From the NCBI GenBank assembly GCA_050251715.1, contig JBFWMG010000008.1, forward strand, positions 1-64,000: a stretch of DNA of 64,000 nucleotides, read 5' to 3'. Position numbers and translations under genes: made by a program. The notes beneath the pieces were generated by a model, which was not told the origin of the DNA, made no database searches, and worked only from the letters and a program-made list of their open reading frames with translations. Each line of letters opens with the position of its first letter. Positions within the stretch are counted from its first letter, which is position 1. Positions 55,511 to 64,000 of this stretch are shown here, piece after piece. Source of the DNA: JBFWMG01 sp050251715. Its GTDB lineage: Bacteria > Desulfobacterota > Desulfovibrionia > Desulfovibrionales > Desulfovibrionaceae.

Positions 55511-55613
55511 CGCATTTTGGCATTGAAACAATGCGAGGGTTTGAAATAATGAAGCATTATTTCAATGAAATGCATAAGAGCATCTAATCCTTTTCAAAGG
55601 TAAGATGCTCTAG
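55508..55613 (+). repeat. Triple-hairpin dispersed repeat, copy 5
   Basis: CTAGCGCATTTTGGC, hairpin A (GCATTG-AAA-CAATGC), hairpin B (TTGAAATAATG / CATTATTTCAA), AAATGCATAAGAGCATCTAA, inner stem CCTTT-TC-AAAGG and AAGATGCTCTAG. CTAG is present at both ends (55507-55510 and 55610-55613). The left TAG is the ahcY stop. Confidence 0.85.
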
Positions 55614-55649
55614 AACGCGCGGCGGCCCGCCGCCCCGCATGGATAGCGA

Positions 55650-55680
55650 AACGCCGGAAGGGAAACCTTCCGGCGTTTTT
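55650..55680 (+). terminator. Intrinsic terminator of the sahR-ahcY operon
   Basis: A 12-bp perfect stem AACGCCGGAAGG / CCTTCCGGCGTT with GAAA loop is followed by TTT. It lies 37 bp after repeat copy 5. The 55681-55943 spacer beyond it shows no feature. Confidence 0.9.
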
Positions 55681-55943
55681 GGTTGGGGATAAGGGGGCGG
55701 GATGAATACGTTCAGCTGGCGGGATGATCCGCAATCCGGTGGCGATGGAATGGGGCCGGGGTATGCCGGGAAGGGAAATGGCCCAAGGATAATGAGGCGC
55801 GCCGGCAGGCAGGAGGAGACGGCCGAGGTTCCATGCCGCGCGCCATAACCGGCATTATGACGCACCCTCCCTGCTTGTGCCCGCCGTCCGTCATGGGCTA
55901 GCATCGGGCCGAACGCGCCGCCAAGGCCAAACCGGGAGCCGCC

Positions 55944-57062
55944 ATGTTTCTCCAGCTCTTCACCGTCGTCATGACCCTCGTCGCCCTCTACGTGTGCGGG
56001 CGGCTGGTGCTGCCCCTGCCGTATGCGCTCGGATGGCGGCTTCTGGGCTGCGCGGGCGTGCTGCTGGCCGCCAACCGCATCACCATCGTCCGTCTGTTCG
56101 ACGTGCGGCTGTCCGATGCGGCGCTGCTCGTCACCTCGTGGATCCAGGCGTCGGTGCTCGTGCTCTTCATGCTCTGCCTCGCGGCGGACGTCGTGTCCCT
56201 CGTCTTGCGCCTGTCCGTGCCGCCCGTGGCCCGGGCCGCCGTGCTCGGCGCGGCGGCGCTGCTCCTCGGCGTCTACGGCGTGGCCCAGGCCGTGCGCGTG
56301 CCGCCCGTGCGCGAGACGCCCGTGGTCCTGCGCGGCCTGCCGCCCGAACTGGACGGGATGCGCATCGCCGTGCTGGCGGACCTGCACGTCGGCCCCCTGT
56401 TTCGTCGTCCCTGGGTCGAGCGGGTGGTGGACGCCACCCTGGCCGCCAAACCCGACCTCATCGTGTTGCCCGGCGACGTGGTGGACGGCCCGCTCGATTC
56501 CCTCGCGGCGGACATGGCCCCGCTCGCACGGCTGCGCGCTCCCCTCGGCGTCTTTGTCTCGCCCGGCAACCATGAATACATCTACGGCGTGGAAGAACGG
56601 CTGCGTTCCTTTGCCGTGCTGGGCATGACCGTGCTCTACAACGGCCACGCCGTGGTGGACGCGGGCGGCGCGACGCTCGTGGTGGCGGGATTGGCCGACC
56701 GGGCCGGAGGCCACAGGCCGGGCAAGGCGCCGGACATGGACGCGGCCCTGGCGGGCGCGCCCGAACCGGGAGCCGCCGCCTTCCGCCTGCTCCTTGCCCA
56801 CCACCCCGCCGTGGCGGCCGAAGCCGCCGCGCATGGCGTGGGACTCCAGATCTCCGGCCACACCCACGGCGGGCAGTTGCTGCCCATGCGGCCGCTGTCG
56901 GCCTGGCTCAACGGTGGGTATGTGGGCGGATGGTACGAGGTGGGCGGCATGGCGCTGCTGGTGGCCAACGGCGCGGGCCTGTGGTCCGGCACGCCGGTGC
57001 GCCTCGGCGTGCCGTCGGCCATTGATGTGGTGCGTCTGGTGCGGCGCGGGGAGAAGCCGTAA
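55944..57062 (+). CDS. Membrane-anchored metallophosphoesterase
   Basis: A 372-residue protein. The first ~130 residues contain about four TM helices. The catalytic part has the calcineurin-like motifs LADLHVGP, LPGDVVDGP, SPGNHEYI, LLAHHP and SGHTHGGQ, which bind two metal ions. The layout matches YkoQ/YaeI-type phosphoesterases, whose substrates include UDP-diacylglucosamine-like or other phosphate esters. The substrate is not known here. The ATG follows GGGAGCCGCC. Confidence 0.85.
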   Translation: MFLQLFTVVMTLVALYVCGRLVLPLPYALGWRLLGCAGVLLAANRITIVRLFDVRLSDAALLVTSWIQASVLVLFMLCLAADVVSLVLRLSVPPVARAAVLGAAALLLGVYGVAQAVRVPPVRETPVVLRGLPPELDGMRIAVLADLHVGPLFRRPWVERVVDATLAAKPDLIVLPGDVVDGPLDSLAADMAPLARLRAPLGVFVSPGNHEYIYGVEERLRSFAVLGMTVLYNGHAVVDAGGATLVVAGLADRAGGHRPGKAPDMDAALAGAPEPGAAAFRLLLAHHPAVAAEAAAHGVGLQISGHTHGGQLLPMRPLSAWLNGGYVGGWYEVGGMALLVANGAGLWSGTPVRLGVPSAIDVVRLVRRGEKP

Positions 57063-57194
57063 CGCCATGGGGACGGCGGCTGCGCGCCATCGCGGGCTAC
57101 GGGGCGCATGTGGTGCCATTGGCCGCGTTTTGCGGTATACTGGCCTTCAGCGCAAACCAACCCGCTTTTCACGCGGTGCGCGACGGAGCGCGAC

Positions 57195-57362
57195 ATGAAC
57201 GATCAGAACCCCTGCCCCCAGTGCGGCTGCGAAATGCGCATGGTCAGCGACATTGAAAAGGATGTGGTCATCGTGGTCTTTTATTGTTCCTCGTGCGGCT
57301 ACGCCACGCAGGAGGAAAGCCCGGAAAAGCCGGAGGAGCCCGGCGCCGGTCCCGCCACCTGA
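57195..57362 (+). CDS. Small zinc-ribbon protein
   Basis: A 55-residue protein: CPQCGCEM at residues 7-14 and CSSCGYA around 31-37, a four-Cys zinc ribbon, with an acidic Pro/Glu tail. No output domain. GGAGCGCGAC lies before the ATG. It is 132 bp after the phosphoesterase and may be a separate transcript. Confidence 0.7.
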   Translation: MNDQNPCPQCGCEMRMVSDIEKDVVIVVFYCSSCGYATQEESPEKPEEPGAGPAT

Positions 57363-57472
57363 CAGGTCCGTGCCGGTTGGCGGCCCCGTGGCTGATTCGT
57401 TTCCGGCGTTGACCTGGCGGCGCCTCGTCCCCCGGCCATCGTCCCCGGGCGCTTGTCGGGTGTGCGGACGCG

Positions 57473-57991
57473 TCAATGTTGGGGCGAATCCTTTTGCTTG
57501 CGCATCTCGGGCACCGGGGGGAGCACAAAGCGGTCCGTGGCGGTCCCCGCCCGGCGCGGCGAGGTGCTGCCCGGCGTGTACAGGTAGCACAGCCCCCACT
57601 CCAGCCCCTTGATGTCCGCAGGCGGCAGCACCGCATGCAATCGCACCCGCACGCCCATATCCTGATCCTCCAGCCGCCGCAGCACGTCCGCCACGTCCGC
57701 GTCCGCGTCCGGCCCCTCCAGCCGCTTCCAGCCGTTCGCGCCGCCGGGCAGTTCCCAGTCCCAGGGCGAGCGGACCGGCACGAAGAGCAGCCCCGACGGG
57801 TTGGGGCGCGGCCCGCAATAATGCAGGGCATAGCCGTCGCGGTCGGCCAGCAGGCCCGCCAGCGTGGCGGTCAGGCCCACCGTGTCGGGCCAGGCCAGCC
57901 TGCCCCGGTTGCGGTGGCGCGGCTTGACGCGCGTGAGAACCAGGATGGCGAGCACGCCCGCCACGAAAACCAGCACCACATACGGAATCAT
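57473..57991 (-). CDS. Single-helix membrane protein of unknown function
   Basis: A 172-residue protein with one N-terminal TM helix (VVLVFVAGVLAILVLTRV), followed by a soluble domain with GYALHYCGPRPNPSGLLFVPVRSPWDWELPGG and a Gly/Trp-rich middle. It matches no family I know. It stands between two plus-strand genes with no partner on its strand. The AGGTGTTCG region before the ATG is a weak ribosome site. Confidence 0.65.
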   Translation of the reverse strand: MIPYVVLVFVAGVLAILVLTRVKPRHRNRGRLAWPDTVGLTATLAGLLADRDGYALHYCGPRPNPSGLLFVPVRSPWDWELPGGANGWKRLEGPDADADVADVLRRLEDQDMGVRVRLHAVLPPADIKGLEWGLCYLYTPGSTSPRRAGTATDRFVLPPVPEMRKQKDSPQH

Positions 57992-58079
57992 CGAACACCT
58001 CCCAGGCTGCGCGTCCTGTTATCCTGTCCCGGCCCATGCCGTCGCGGGGCGGAAATCGTCTTTCATTTTCCGGCATCCA

Positions 58080-58107
58080 TTGACGCCCGCTGTTTTTACC
58101 CTACTAT
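58080..58107 (+). promoter_or_regulatory. Candidate sigma-70 promoter of tpx
   Basis: TTGACG (58080-58085), a 16-bp spacer and TACTAT (58102-58107), followed 72 bp later by the tpx ATG. Confidence 0.6.
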
Positions 58108-58178
58108 GTATCAATCCGCCCTCGGGCGGCAACCCAAGCATATTCCCACGTGAACCCAAGCACGCAAGGAGGCATGTC

Positions 58179-58694
58179 ATGAACGAACGCACCGGCGTCA
58201 TCACCTTCAAGGGCAATCCGCTCACCCTGGTGGGCACCCCCGTGGCCGTGGGCCAGAAAGCGCCCGGCTTCACAGTCCTGGCCAACGACCTGTCCCTCAA
58301 GACCCTGGCCGATTTTGCGGGCAAGACCGTGGTCATTTCCGCCGTGCCCTCCCTCGACACCCCCATCTGCGACCTGCAGACCCGCCGCTTCAACCAGGAG
58401 GCCGCCGCCCTGGGCGGGAATGTGGTCATTCTGACGCTTTCCATGGACCTGGCGTTCGCCCAGGCCCGCTGGTGCGGCGCGGCGGGCGCGGACCGGGTCG
58501 TCACCCTGTCCGACCACCGCGACGCCTCGTTCGGCATGGCCTATGGCCTGCTCATCAAGGAGCTGCGCCTGCTCGCCCGCGCCGTGCTCGTTGTCGACAG
58601 GACCGGCGTGGTGACCTACCAGGAGGTCGTCAAGGAAATGGCGAGCGAGCCGGATTACGCCGCTGCCCTGGCCGCCATCAAGGCGGTGGCATAG
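58179..58694 (+). CDS. tpx: Thiol peroxidase Tpx
   Basis: A 171-residue atypical 2-Cys peroxiredoxin: ITFKGNPLTLVG at the N-terminus, peroxidatic Cys in PSLDTPICDLQTRRFN (TPxC, ~65), resolving Cys in AQARWCGAAG (~95) and the Tpx-specific GLLIKELRLLARAVLVVDRTG. It reduces hydroperoxides with thioredoxin in the cytoplasm. AAGGAGG lies 6-7 bp before the second of two near ATGs; I use MNERTG, where homology starts. Confidence 0.95.
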   Translation: MNERTGVITFKGNPLTLVGTPVAVGQKAPGFTVLANDLSLKTLADFAGKTVVISAVPSLDTPICDLQTRRFNQEAAALGGNVVILTLSMDLAFAQARWCGAAGADRVVTLSDHRDASFGMAYGLLIKELRLLARAVLVVDRTGVVTYQEVVKEMASEPDYAAALAAIKAVA

Positions 58695-58758
58695 CACCCG
58701 CGATGTGACCCCATGCGCGCGCCAGACCGCGTGGCGCGCGTTGCCGCACGCAAGACAT

Positions 58759-58791
58759 ACGCCCGTCCCACATGCCGTGGGGCGGGCGTTT
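58759..58791 (+). terminator. Bidirectional terminator between tpx and the DHH genes
   Basis: A 13-bp stem ACGCCCGTCCCAC / GTGGGGCGGGCGT with one mismatch and a five-base loop is followed by TTTCTGT. It serves convergent genes. Confidence 0.75.
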
Positions 58792-58818
58792 CTGTGTGAA
58801 AGGGCGTGGCGGGCGGGC

Positions 58819-59742
58819 CTATTCGTGCAGGCGCTTGATGATCTCTTCCAGGGCGGCATCCACCTTTTCGGCGGGGATTTGGCAGGTGCCCACGGCCTTG
58901 TGGCCGCCGCCGCCAAAGGAGAGCATGATCTGGCCCACGTTGGCCGCGCAGGTGCGGTTGACCACGCTGTAGCCCACGGAAAACACGACGTTGCGGCCCC
59001 GGTGGTCCCACATGAGTTGGACGCTCACGTTGCACTCGGGGTACAGGCCGTACACGGCGAAGCGGTTGCCCGCGTAAATGGGTTTGACGTCGCGCAGATC
59101 CACCACCACGACGTTGCCGTGCACCACGGCGTTGTCGCGGATCATCTGGCGGAACATCCCGGCCTGTTCCTTGTAGGTTTCCACCCGTTCCTTGAGGTCG
59201 GGCAGGGTGAGGATGAAATCCACGGGCATGGCCCGGCAGTACTTGGAGAGGTTCTCCATGAGCTCCCAGGTGTCCATGTTGAATTTCTTGAAGCGGCCGA
59301 GCCCGGTACGCGGGTCCACGATGAAGCCGAGCAGGATCCAGCCCTTGGGGTTGTTTATTTCATGGATGGAGAGGTTGGCGCTGTCCATCTTGTCCACGGC
59401 GTCCATCATCTCGTCCATGTGCTTGGGAAAGGTGTCGTGGCCACCGAAATATTTCCAGATGACGCGGGCGCAGCTGGGGAGCATCTCGCACGCGCCCTTG
59501 AGGCCGTCCTCGAACAGCGTCATGTATTCCAGCCGTTCGGTTTCGCTGGAGTGGTGGTCGAACCAATAGCCGCATCCCGCCGCATAGGGCAGGTTGGCTA
59601 TGATGTCGTCCTGGTCCACATAGACCTTGCCGTCCTGCACATCCTTGGGATGCACGAAGCGGAAGGACTCGATGAGGTGGAGTTCCTTCAACAGGACAGC
59701 GCAGCACAACCCGTCAAAATCCGCCCGTGTCACCAGTCGCAT
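58819..59742 (-). CDS. DHH-family phosphoesterase (exopolyphosphatase/oligoribonuclease-like)
   Basis: A 307-residue DHH protein: RLVTRADFDGLCCAVLLKEL (metal-binding DFDG), GCGYWFDHHSSE (the DHH motif), MDAVDKMDSANL, and the DHHA1 end LSFGGGGHKAVGTCQIP (GGGGH). It would cleave phosphoanhydride or phosphodiester bonds (oligonucleotides, polyphosphate or cyclic dinucleotides). All motif residues are kept. It is the second gene of a tandem pair with 59785-60711. Confidence 0.88.
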   Translation of the reverse strand: MRLVTRADFDGLCCAVLLKELHLIESFRFVHPKDVQDGKVYVDQDDIIANLPYAAGCGYWFDHHSSETERLEYMTLFEDGLKGACEMLPSCARVIWKYFGGHDTFPKHMDEMMDAVDKMDSANLSIHEINNPKGWILLGFIVDPRTGLGRFKKFNMDTWELMENLSKYCRAMPVDFILTLPDLKERVETYKEQAGMFRQMIRDNAVVHGNVVVVDLRDVKPIYAGNRFAVYGLYPECNVSVQLMWDHRGRNVVFSVGYSVVNRTCAANVGQIMLSFGGGGHKAVGTCQIPAEKVDAALEEIIKRLHE

Positions 59743-59784
59743 AGGGCTCCCCTTCTGTGTCCGTGGCCCGCGTCATGAAGGCCG

Positions 59785-60711
59785 TCAACAGGCGTGCGCA
59801 AGCCGTGCGAGGATGCTCTCCATGGCATGCTCCATCATGCTTGGCGCAACCTGGCAGGTTCCCACGCCAAAATGGCCGCCGCCACCGTGTTCCAGCAGCA
59901 AGGTGCCTATGTTGGCCTTGCAGGTGCGGTTCACGATGCTGTGCCCCACGGTAAAGACGATGTTTTCTTTTTTGTGGTCCCACATGAGTTGCATGCCGAC
60001 GCTGCAACCGGGGTACATGGCGTAGATCATGAACCGGTTGCCGACAAAGAACTCGTCCACGTCGCGCAGGTCCGTGACCACCACCTTGTCGCGCACCGTG
60101 GATTTGGTGGCCAGCATGGCCTTGAATCGTTCTTCCTGTTCGAAATAGTGTATGATGCGCTCCGAAATGTCGGGCAGCGCGAGAATTTCCTCGATGGGCA
60201 GGGTGCGGCAGTGGTCAACCAGGTCGGCGAGTACCTCCCAGTTGTTTCTGGCAAAGGGGTGGCGGCCCAGTCCGGTGCGGGGATCCATGAGAAAGCCGAG
60301 CAGAACCCAGCCTTCGGGATGGAGGATTTCCTCCTCGTTCAAGTCCGCGCTGTCCACCTTGTCCACGGCGGTCATCATCGGCTCGAAACGGTTGGGGAAG
60401 CGCCTGAAGCCGCCGTAATAGTCCCACACCACGCGTGCGGCGCTGGGCGCTTTTTTCACGGCTCCCTTCAGACCCTTGAGCGAGGCGCCGATTTCCTTCA
60501 GGCGCACGGCTTCGCTCATGTGGTGGTCGAACCACATGCCCGCCCCCTGCACAAAGGGGATGTTGGCCAGGATGTCGTTGGCGGAAACCTCCACCAGGCC
60601 GTCCTGCACATCCTTGGGGTGCACGTACTTGATCTCGTCGACCAAGCCGATTTCCTTGAGCAGGGCGGCGCAGCATAAGCCGTCGAAATCCGCCCGCGTA
60701 ACAAGCCTCAT
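59785..60711 (-). CDS. DHH-family phosphoesterase, tandem paralogue
   Basis: A 308-residue protein parallel to its neighbour along its whole length: MRLVTRADFDGLCCAALLKE, MWFDHHMSEAVRL, MTAVDKVDSADL and LLEHGGGGHFGVGTCQVAP. I see no missing catalytic residue. The start at MRLVTR has GGAGGG upstream and equals the neighbour's start; the long frame reaching 61074 is an extension into the promoter. First gene of the pair, behind a sigma-70-like promoter at 60898. Confidence 0.9.
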   Translation of the reverse strand: MRLVTRADFDGLCCAALLKEIGLVDEIKYVHPKDVQDGLVEVSANDILANIPFVQGAGMWFDHHMSEAVRLKEIGASLKGLKGAVKKAPSAARVVWDYYGGFRRFPNRFEPMMTAVDKVDSADLNEEEILHPEGWVLLGFLMDPRTGLGRHPFARNNWEVLADLVDHCRTLPIEEILALPDISERIIHYFEQEERFKAMLATKSTVRDKVVVTDLRDVDEFFVGNRFMIYAMYPGCSVGMQLMWDHKKENIVFTVGHSIVNRTCKANIGTLLLEHGGGGHFGVGTCQVAPSMMEHAMESILARLAHAC

Positions 60712-60897
60712 GGTCCAACCCTCCGTCCGCCCGGTACGTTCCGGGGCGCACATGACATGCCGACGGGGGACTCCCGCCGGATCTTTGCCGCGTGGCTGCG
60801 GCATACGAAAGTCGCTCGTCTGGCGCACAGGGATATCCGATACCCGCAACGCGCACGCCAGACACGGTCGTGGGCTTCTCGTAAACCCTTTGACCAG

Positions 60898-60925
60898 GGT
60901 ATAGCATTTCACCCTGTCATGACAA
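60898..60925 (-). promoter_or_regulatory. Candidate sigma-70 promoter of the DHH pair
   Basis: On the minus strand TTGTCA (60920-60925), a 16-bp spacer and TATACC (60898-60903), 187 bp before the ATG. The remaining 60712-61059 spacer has a T-rich patch and no other feature I can support. Confidence 0.55.
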
Positions 60926-61059
60926 CCATCTTGTTGACATGCTGTTTTTGGTTTTTTTTTGTGGAAAGCGCAAGGGACGCCATTGTCAATAGATACACCG
61001 CCGTGTACATCGTCTGGCCTGGAAGACTCGGAAAAGCATACGGCGCGGGGGAGAAACGC

Positions 61060-62085
61060 ATGGCGGCGACACATTGTTTTTTATGGGTTAGGTTGTTTCT
61101 GGGCGTGATTATTGCCGGAATGACGTTATTTGCCGCGCCCGATCTGCACGCGGCGGAGGCGGTGGCGGCGGTTCCGGCCCTGCGCACGGTGACGCTGACC
61201 GCCTTTACCCGTGCCCGGCGCACCATGGATCTGGTGAGCGAACTCTCCGGCAAGGTCATGGCCGTGGCTGCGGACGTGGGCGACACCATTGGCAAGGACG
61301 GCGTCTTTGTCCGCCTGGACACGCGGTTCATCGACCTGGATCTGGAACGGGTGGCCGTGGAAAAGGACCAGCTGCGCTCGCGCATCGACTACCTGGACAA
61401 GGAGACCCGGCGCTACCGTGACCTGGTGGCGGGCCACACCGCGCCCCAGGCCACCCTGGACGACCTGGAGGACCAGCTGGCCCAGGCGCGGCACAACCTG
61501 CGCGCCAAGCAGGTGGAGGAGGCGCGCCTGGCCGAGGAACGCTCGCGCAAGACCGTGCGCGCCCCGGCGGGCTGGCGGGTCGCGGCGCGGCATGTCGAGC
61601 CGGGCGAATGGATCGGCGCGGGGCAGAAGGTGGCCACCCTGGGCGATTTCGCCACGCTGCTTGTGCCCTTTGCCCTGGCGCCCGCCGAGTACCACTGGCT
61701 CAAGGCGCATGACGGCCGCGCCGACACCCGCTTCACCCTGCGCCTGCCCGAGGACGGCGGCACCGTGGCGGCGCGCATTGCCCGCGTGTCGCCCGCCTTT
61801 GACGAAACCACGCGCAAGATCAACGTGGACCTGGAGATCGCCGACGCCACGGTGGAGCACCGGGGCGGCCTGCGCGTGGAATGGGAGATGCGGACCCCCG
61901 ACCCGTCCGGCGCGGTGCTGCTGCCCGCGCGGTGCGTGGAGGCGCGCTACGACGAGCAGTGGCTCACCCGCGCCAACGGCGAGCGGGTGAAGGTGGTGTT
62001 GCTGGGACAGGGGCCGGACGGCACGGTGCGCGTGGCCGCGCCCGAGGTGCGGCCCGGCGACCGCTTTGTGGCGCGGGAGGACTAG
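61060..62085 (+). CDS. RND efflux periplasmic adaptor (membrane fusion protein)
   Basis: A 341-residue adaptor. Signal peptide (LFLGVIIAGMTLFAAPDLHAAEA, ~10-35). Lipoyl-like half VMAVAADVGDTIGKDGVFVRLD, then a coiled-coil hairpin (~85-150: VAVEKDQLRSRIDYLDKE ...), the second lipoyl half VRAPAGWRVAARHVEPGEWI, and a beta-barrel domain. It links the inner-membrane pump to an outer-membrane channel. The start MAATHCF has GGGGGAG before it. It ends 3 bp before the pump gene. No outer-membrane channel gene is in view. Confidence 0.9.
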   Translation: MAATHCFLWVRLFLGVIIAGMTLFAAPDLHAAEAVAAVPALRTVTLTAFTRARRTMDLVSELSGKVMAVAADVGDTIGKDGVFVRLDTRFIDLDLERVAVEKDQLRSRIDYLDKETRRYRDLVAGHTAPQATLDDLEDQLAQARHNLRAKQVEEARLAEERSRKTVRAPAGWRVAARHVEPGEWIGAGQKVATLGDFATLLVPFALAPAEYHWLKAHDGRADTRFTLRLPEDGGTVAARIARVSPAFDETTRKINVDLEIADATVEHRGGLRVEWEMRTPDPSGAVLLPARCVEARYDEQWLTRANGERVKVVLLGQGPDGTVRVAAPEVRPGDRFVARED

Positions 62086-62088
62086 GCC

Positions 62089-64000
62089 ATGCGCGGTTTT
62101 GTCCGGTTCACCCTGGGCCAGACGGTCTTCCTGAATCTGGTCTTCGCCCTCTGCATCGTGGCGGGCGTGTTTTCGTTCCTCACGCTGCCCACGGAGCGCT
62201 ATCCCCAGGTCAATTTCGGCGAGGCGTACATCACCACCTATTACCGGGGCGCCAATCCCACCGAGGTGGAAACCCTTGTCACGCGCGAGATAGAGGACGC
62301 CATCGAAGGGCTGGAGGACGTGGAGTGGGTGCAGGCCACCTCGTACCGCGAGCGCTCCATGGTGCGGGTCAAGTTCGTGGACGACATCGACTACGAGGCG
62401 CGGTTCGACGAGATGCGCTTCAAGGTCTTGTCGGCGCAGAGCGAGCTGCCCGCCGATGCCGACCCGCCGCGCTTCAACCTCATCGAGACCTCGGACTGGC
62501 TGCCCGTGGTGGCCGTGAACCTGGTGGGCGACCGGGGCAACCGGGCGCTCACGCTCATGGCCAAGGAAATGAAGACGCCCCTGGCGCAGATTCCGGGGGT
62601 GCGCGACGTGGCGCTGTCCGGCGAGTACCAGCGCGAGTTCCATGTGGTGCTCGACCCGGACCGCATGGCCCGCTACGGCGTGACCTTCGATGACGTGGCC
62701 ACGGCCCTGCGGGCGGCCAACATCTCCATCCCGGCGGGCGACTTCACGGACACGTCCGGCGACTTCGTGGTCACGGTGGACGAGACCTTCCGCAGCCGCG
62801 AGGCCGTGGTGGACACCATCATCCGCCGCGACCTGGACGGCTCGTTCGTGCGCGTGGCCGACGTGGTGGACGAGGCGGGCGTGGCCTACCGCGACCCGGT
62901 GGTCATCTCCTCGGTGAACGGCCGCGACGCCCTGACCCTGCTGGTGACCAAGACCGAGGACGCCAACGCCCTGGACATCAAGGCCAGCGTGGAGGAGGTG
63001 GTGGCGTCCTTCGCCCCCATGCTCCAACGCGAGCACGTGGAGGTGGTGTACACCCGCGACTCCACGGCCTACATCCACGACGCCATGTCCACCCTGGGCT
63101 GGAACCTGCTGGCGGGCATGGCCCTGGTCATGGGCGTGATCTGGGTCTTCATGGGGTTGCGCAACGCCTGCCTGACCACGGTGGGCATCCCGTTCTCCTT
63201 CCTGGTGACCATGATAATCATGTGGGCCACGGGCAATTCGCTCAACGAGATCACCTTGTTCGCCTTTGTGCTCGTGTCGGGCATCATTGTGGACGACGCC
63301 ATCGTGGTGGTGGAGAACATCTACCGCCATGTGCAGGAGGGGCTGCCTCTGCGCGAGGCCGTGGTCAACGGCACGGCCGAGGTGTTCTGGCCCGTGGTGT
63401 CCGCCACGTCGACCACCATTGCCGCGTTTTTGCCCATGCTCATCATGACCGGGTCCACGGGCGAGTTCTTCGCCCTCATCCCCAAGGCCGTGTCCTTTGC
63501 CCTGGCCGCCTCGCTGTTCGAGTGCATGCTGCTGGTGCCCATCCACTATATGGACTACGGCGCCAGGCCCACGGCCGGGGCGCTGCCCCAGCACGAGGCG
63601 GACACCGCCGTCCTGCGCCTGATCCGGCGCGGCGTGGAATGGCTGGTCAACCTGACCATGCGCCATCGCGTGGCCACGGTGCTGACCATCCTGGGCCTCT
63701 TCGCGGCGTCCATGGCCGTGCTCGTGCTGTCCCTCTCCGGGCGCGCGCAGCTCATCCGGATCAAGTTCTTTCCCGACGACTACCGCCTCTATTACGTGAG
63801 CCTGGAGGCGCCGGTGTCCACGCCGCTGGAGGAGGTCTCGGCGCGGCTCAAGGACATCGCGGTGTTTCTCATGGCCGACGGGCCGGGCATGGCCGAGTCG
63901 GCCAGCGGCTATGCGGGCTTTTTCACGGACGAGGATTATCGGGAGATCCACGGCAACAACCTGGGCCAGGTCATCGTGAACCTGCCCGTGCGCGACGACC
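62089..64000 (+). CDS. RND-family efflux pump (AcrB-like), 3' truncated by the window
   Basis: The first 637 residues of an RND transporter: TM1 (GQTVFLNLVFALCIVAGVFSF), ERYPQVNFGEAYITTYYRGA, periplasmic porter regions, then the TM bundle with MALVMGVIWVFMGLRNACL, GIPFSFLVTMIIMW and TM4 FVLVSGIIVDDAIVVVENIYRH, where Asp-Asp is the proton-relay pair. It is an inner-membrane proton-driven exporter, substrate unknown. ATG follows the adaptor stop (TAGGCCATG). The rest lies beyond position 64000. Confidence 0.92.
   Translation, partial: MRGFVRFTLGQTVFLNLVFALCIVAGVFSFLTLPTERYPQVNFGEAYITTYYRGANPTEVETLVTREIEDAIEGLEDVEWVQATSYRERSMVRVKFVDDIDYEARFDEMRFKVLSAQSELPADADPPRFNLIETSDWLPVVAVNLVGDRGNRALTLMAKEMKTPLAQIPGVRDVALSGEYQREFHVVLDPDRMARYGVTFDDVATALRAANISIPAGDFTDTSGDFVVTVDETFRSREAVVDTIIRRDLDGSFVRVADVVDEAGVAYRDPVVISSVNGRDALTLLVTKTEDANALDIKASVEEVVASFAPMLQREHVEVVYTRDSTAYIHDAMSTLGWNLLAGMALVMGVIWVFMGLRNACLTTVGIPFSFLVTMIIMWATGNSLNEITLFAFVLVSGIIVDDAIVVVENIYRHVQEGLPLREAVVNGTAEVFWPVVSATSTTIAAFLPMLIMTGSTGEFFALIPKAVSFALAASLFECMLLVPIHYMDYGARPTAGALPQHEADTAVLRLIRRGVEWLVNLTMRHRVATVLTILGLFAASMAVLVLSLSGRAQLIRIKFFPDDYRLYYVSLEAPVSTPLEEVSARLKDIAVFLMADGPGMAESASGYAGFFTDEDYREIHGNNLGQVIVNLPVRDD

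Noticed and set aside
61126..63951. 941-codon frame on minus opposite the RND pair
   Set aside because: The plus strand encodes unmistakable adaptor and AcrB-like proteins; the minus frame is His-rich low complexity.

Overview
The window is about 64 kb of GC-rich bacterial chromosome. I infer a sulfate-reducing deltaproteobacterium of the Desulfovibrionaceae. The reasons are the abundance of PAS/sigma-54 regulators, small stand-alone receivers and HD-GYP proteins, an ArsR-methyltransferase gene in front of ahcY, and a NifX-like protein inside a sensor operon. No rRNA or species marker is present, so the genus is not proven.

Layout. 1-545: non-coding DNA with two strong hairpins and a 93-bp tandem repeat. 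545-9043: housekeeping genes (small membrane protein, mutL, fetAB, purE, purD, a PaaK-like ligase). 9043-12676: an acyl-CoA synthetase/acetyltransferase fusion and a stand-alone ParB-like protein. 12889-30700: a dense signalling block, all on the minus strand, with two universal stress proteins, a TauE/PEP-utilising-enzyme-like operon, three histidine kinases, four stand-alone receivers, two sigma-54 activators and a small four-repeat protein. 30967-41667: a second signalling operon headed by a 2679-residue hybrid kinase with four periplasmic solute-binding domains, followed by an HD-GYP regulator, a receiver-kinase and a CheY. 42553-50758: an eight-gene glycan/sugar-modification operon bounded by a probable phage-gene remnant on one side and an IS3-type orfA remnant plus tRNA-Glu and tRNA-Gln on the other. 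52011-64000: housekeeping genes (Rho-N-like protein, DUF721/DciA protein, SahR-like regulator with ahcY, phosphoesterase, tpx, two tandem DHH phosphoesterases, and an RND efflux pair cut by the window end).

How it works together. Five near-perfect sigma-54 promoters, all on the minus strand, lie between 14.6 and 30.7 kb and head every transcription unit of the first signalling block. Three of them (stress protein; receiver-TauE-PEP operon; PAS-activator operon) carry the same 16-bp sequence at exactly the same position, 95 bp upstream of the -24 box. This looks like a small sigma-54 regulon in which the activator of 29077-30621 would control its own operon and two others. This is the best candidate for an undescribed system here.

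A second striking element is a dispersed ~105-bp repeat present five times. It folds into three hairpins, shows compensatory base changes between copies, is often bounded by CTAG, and in four cases supplies the stop codon or last residues of the adjacent gene.
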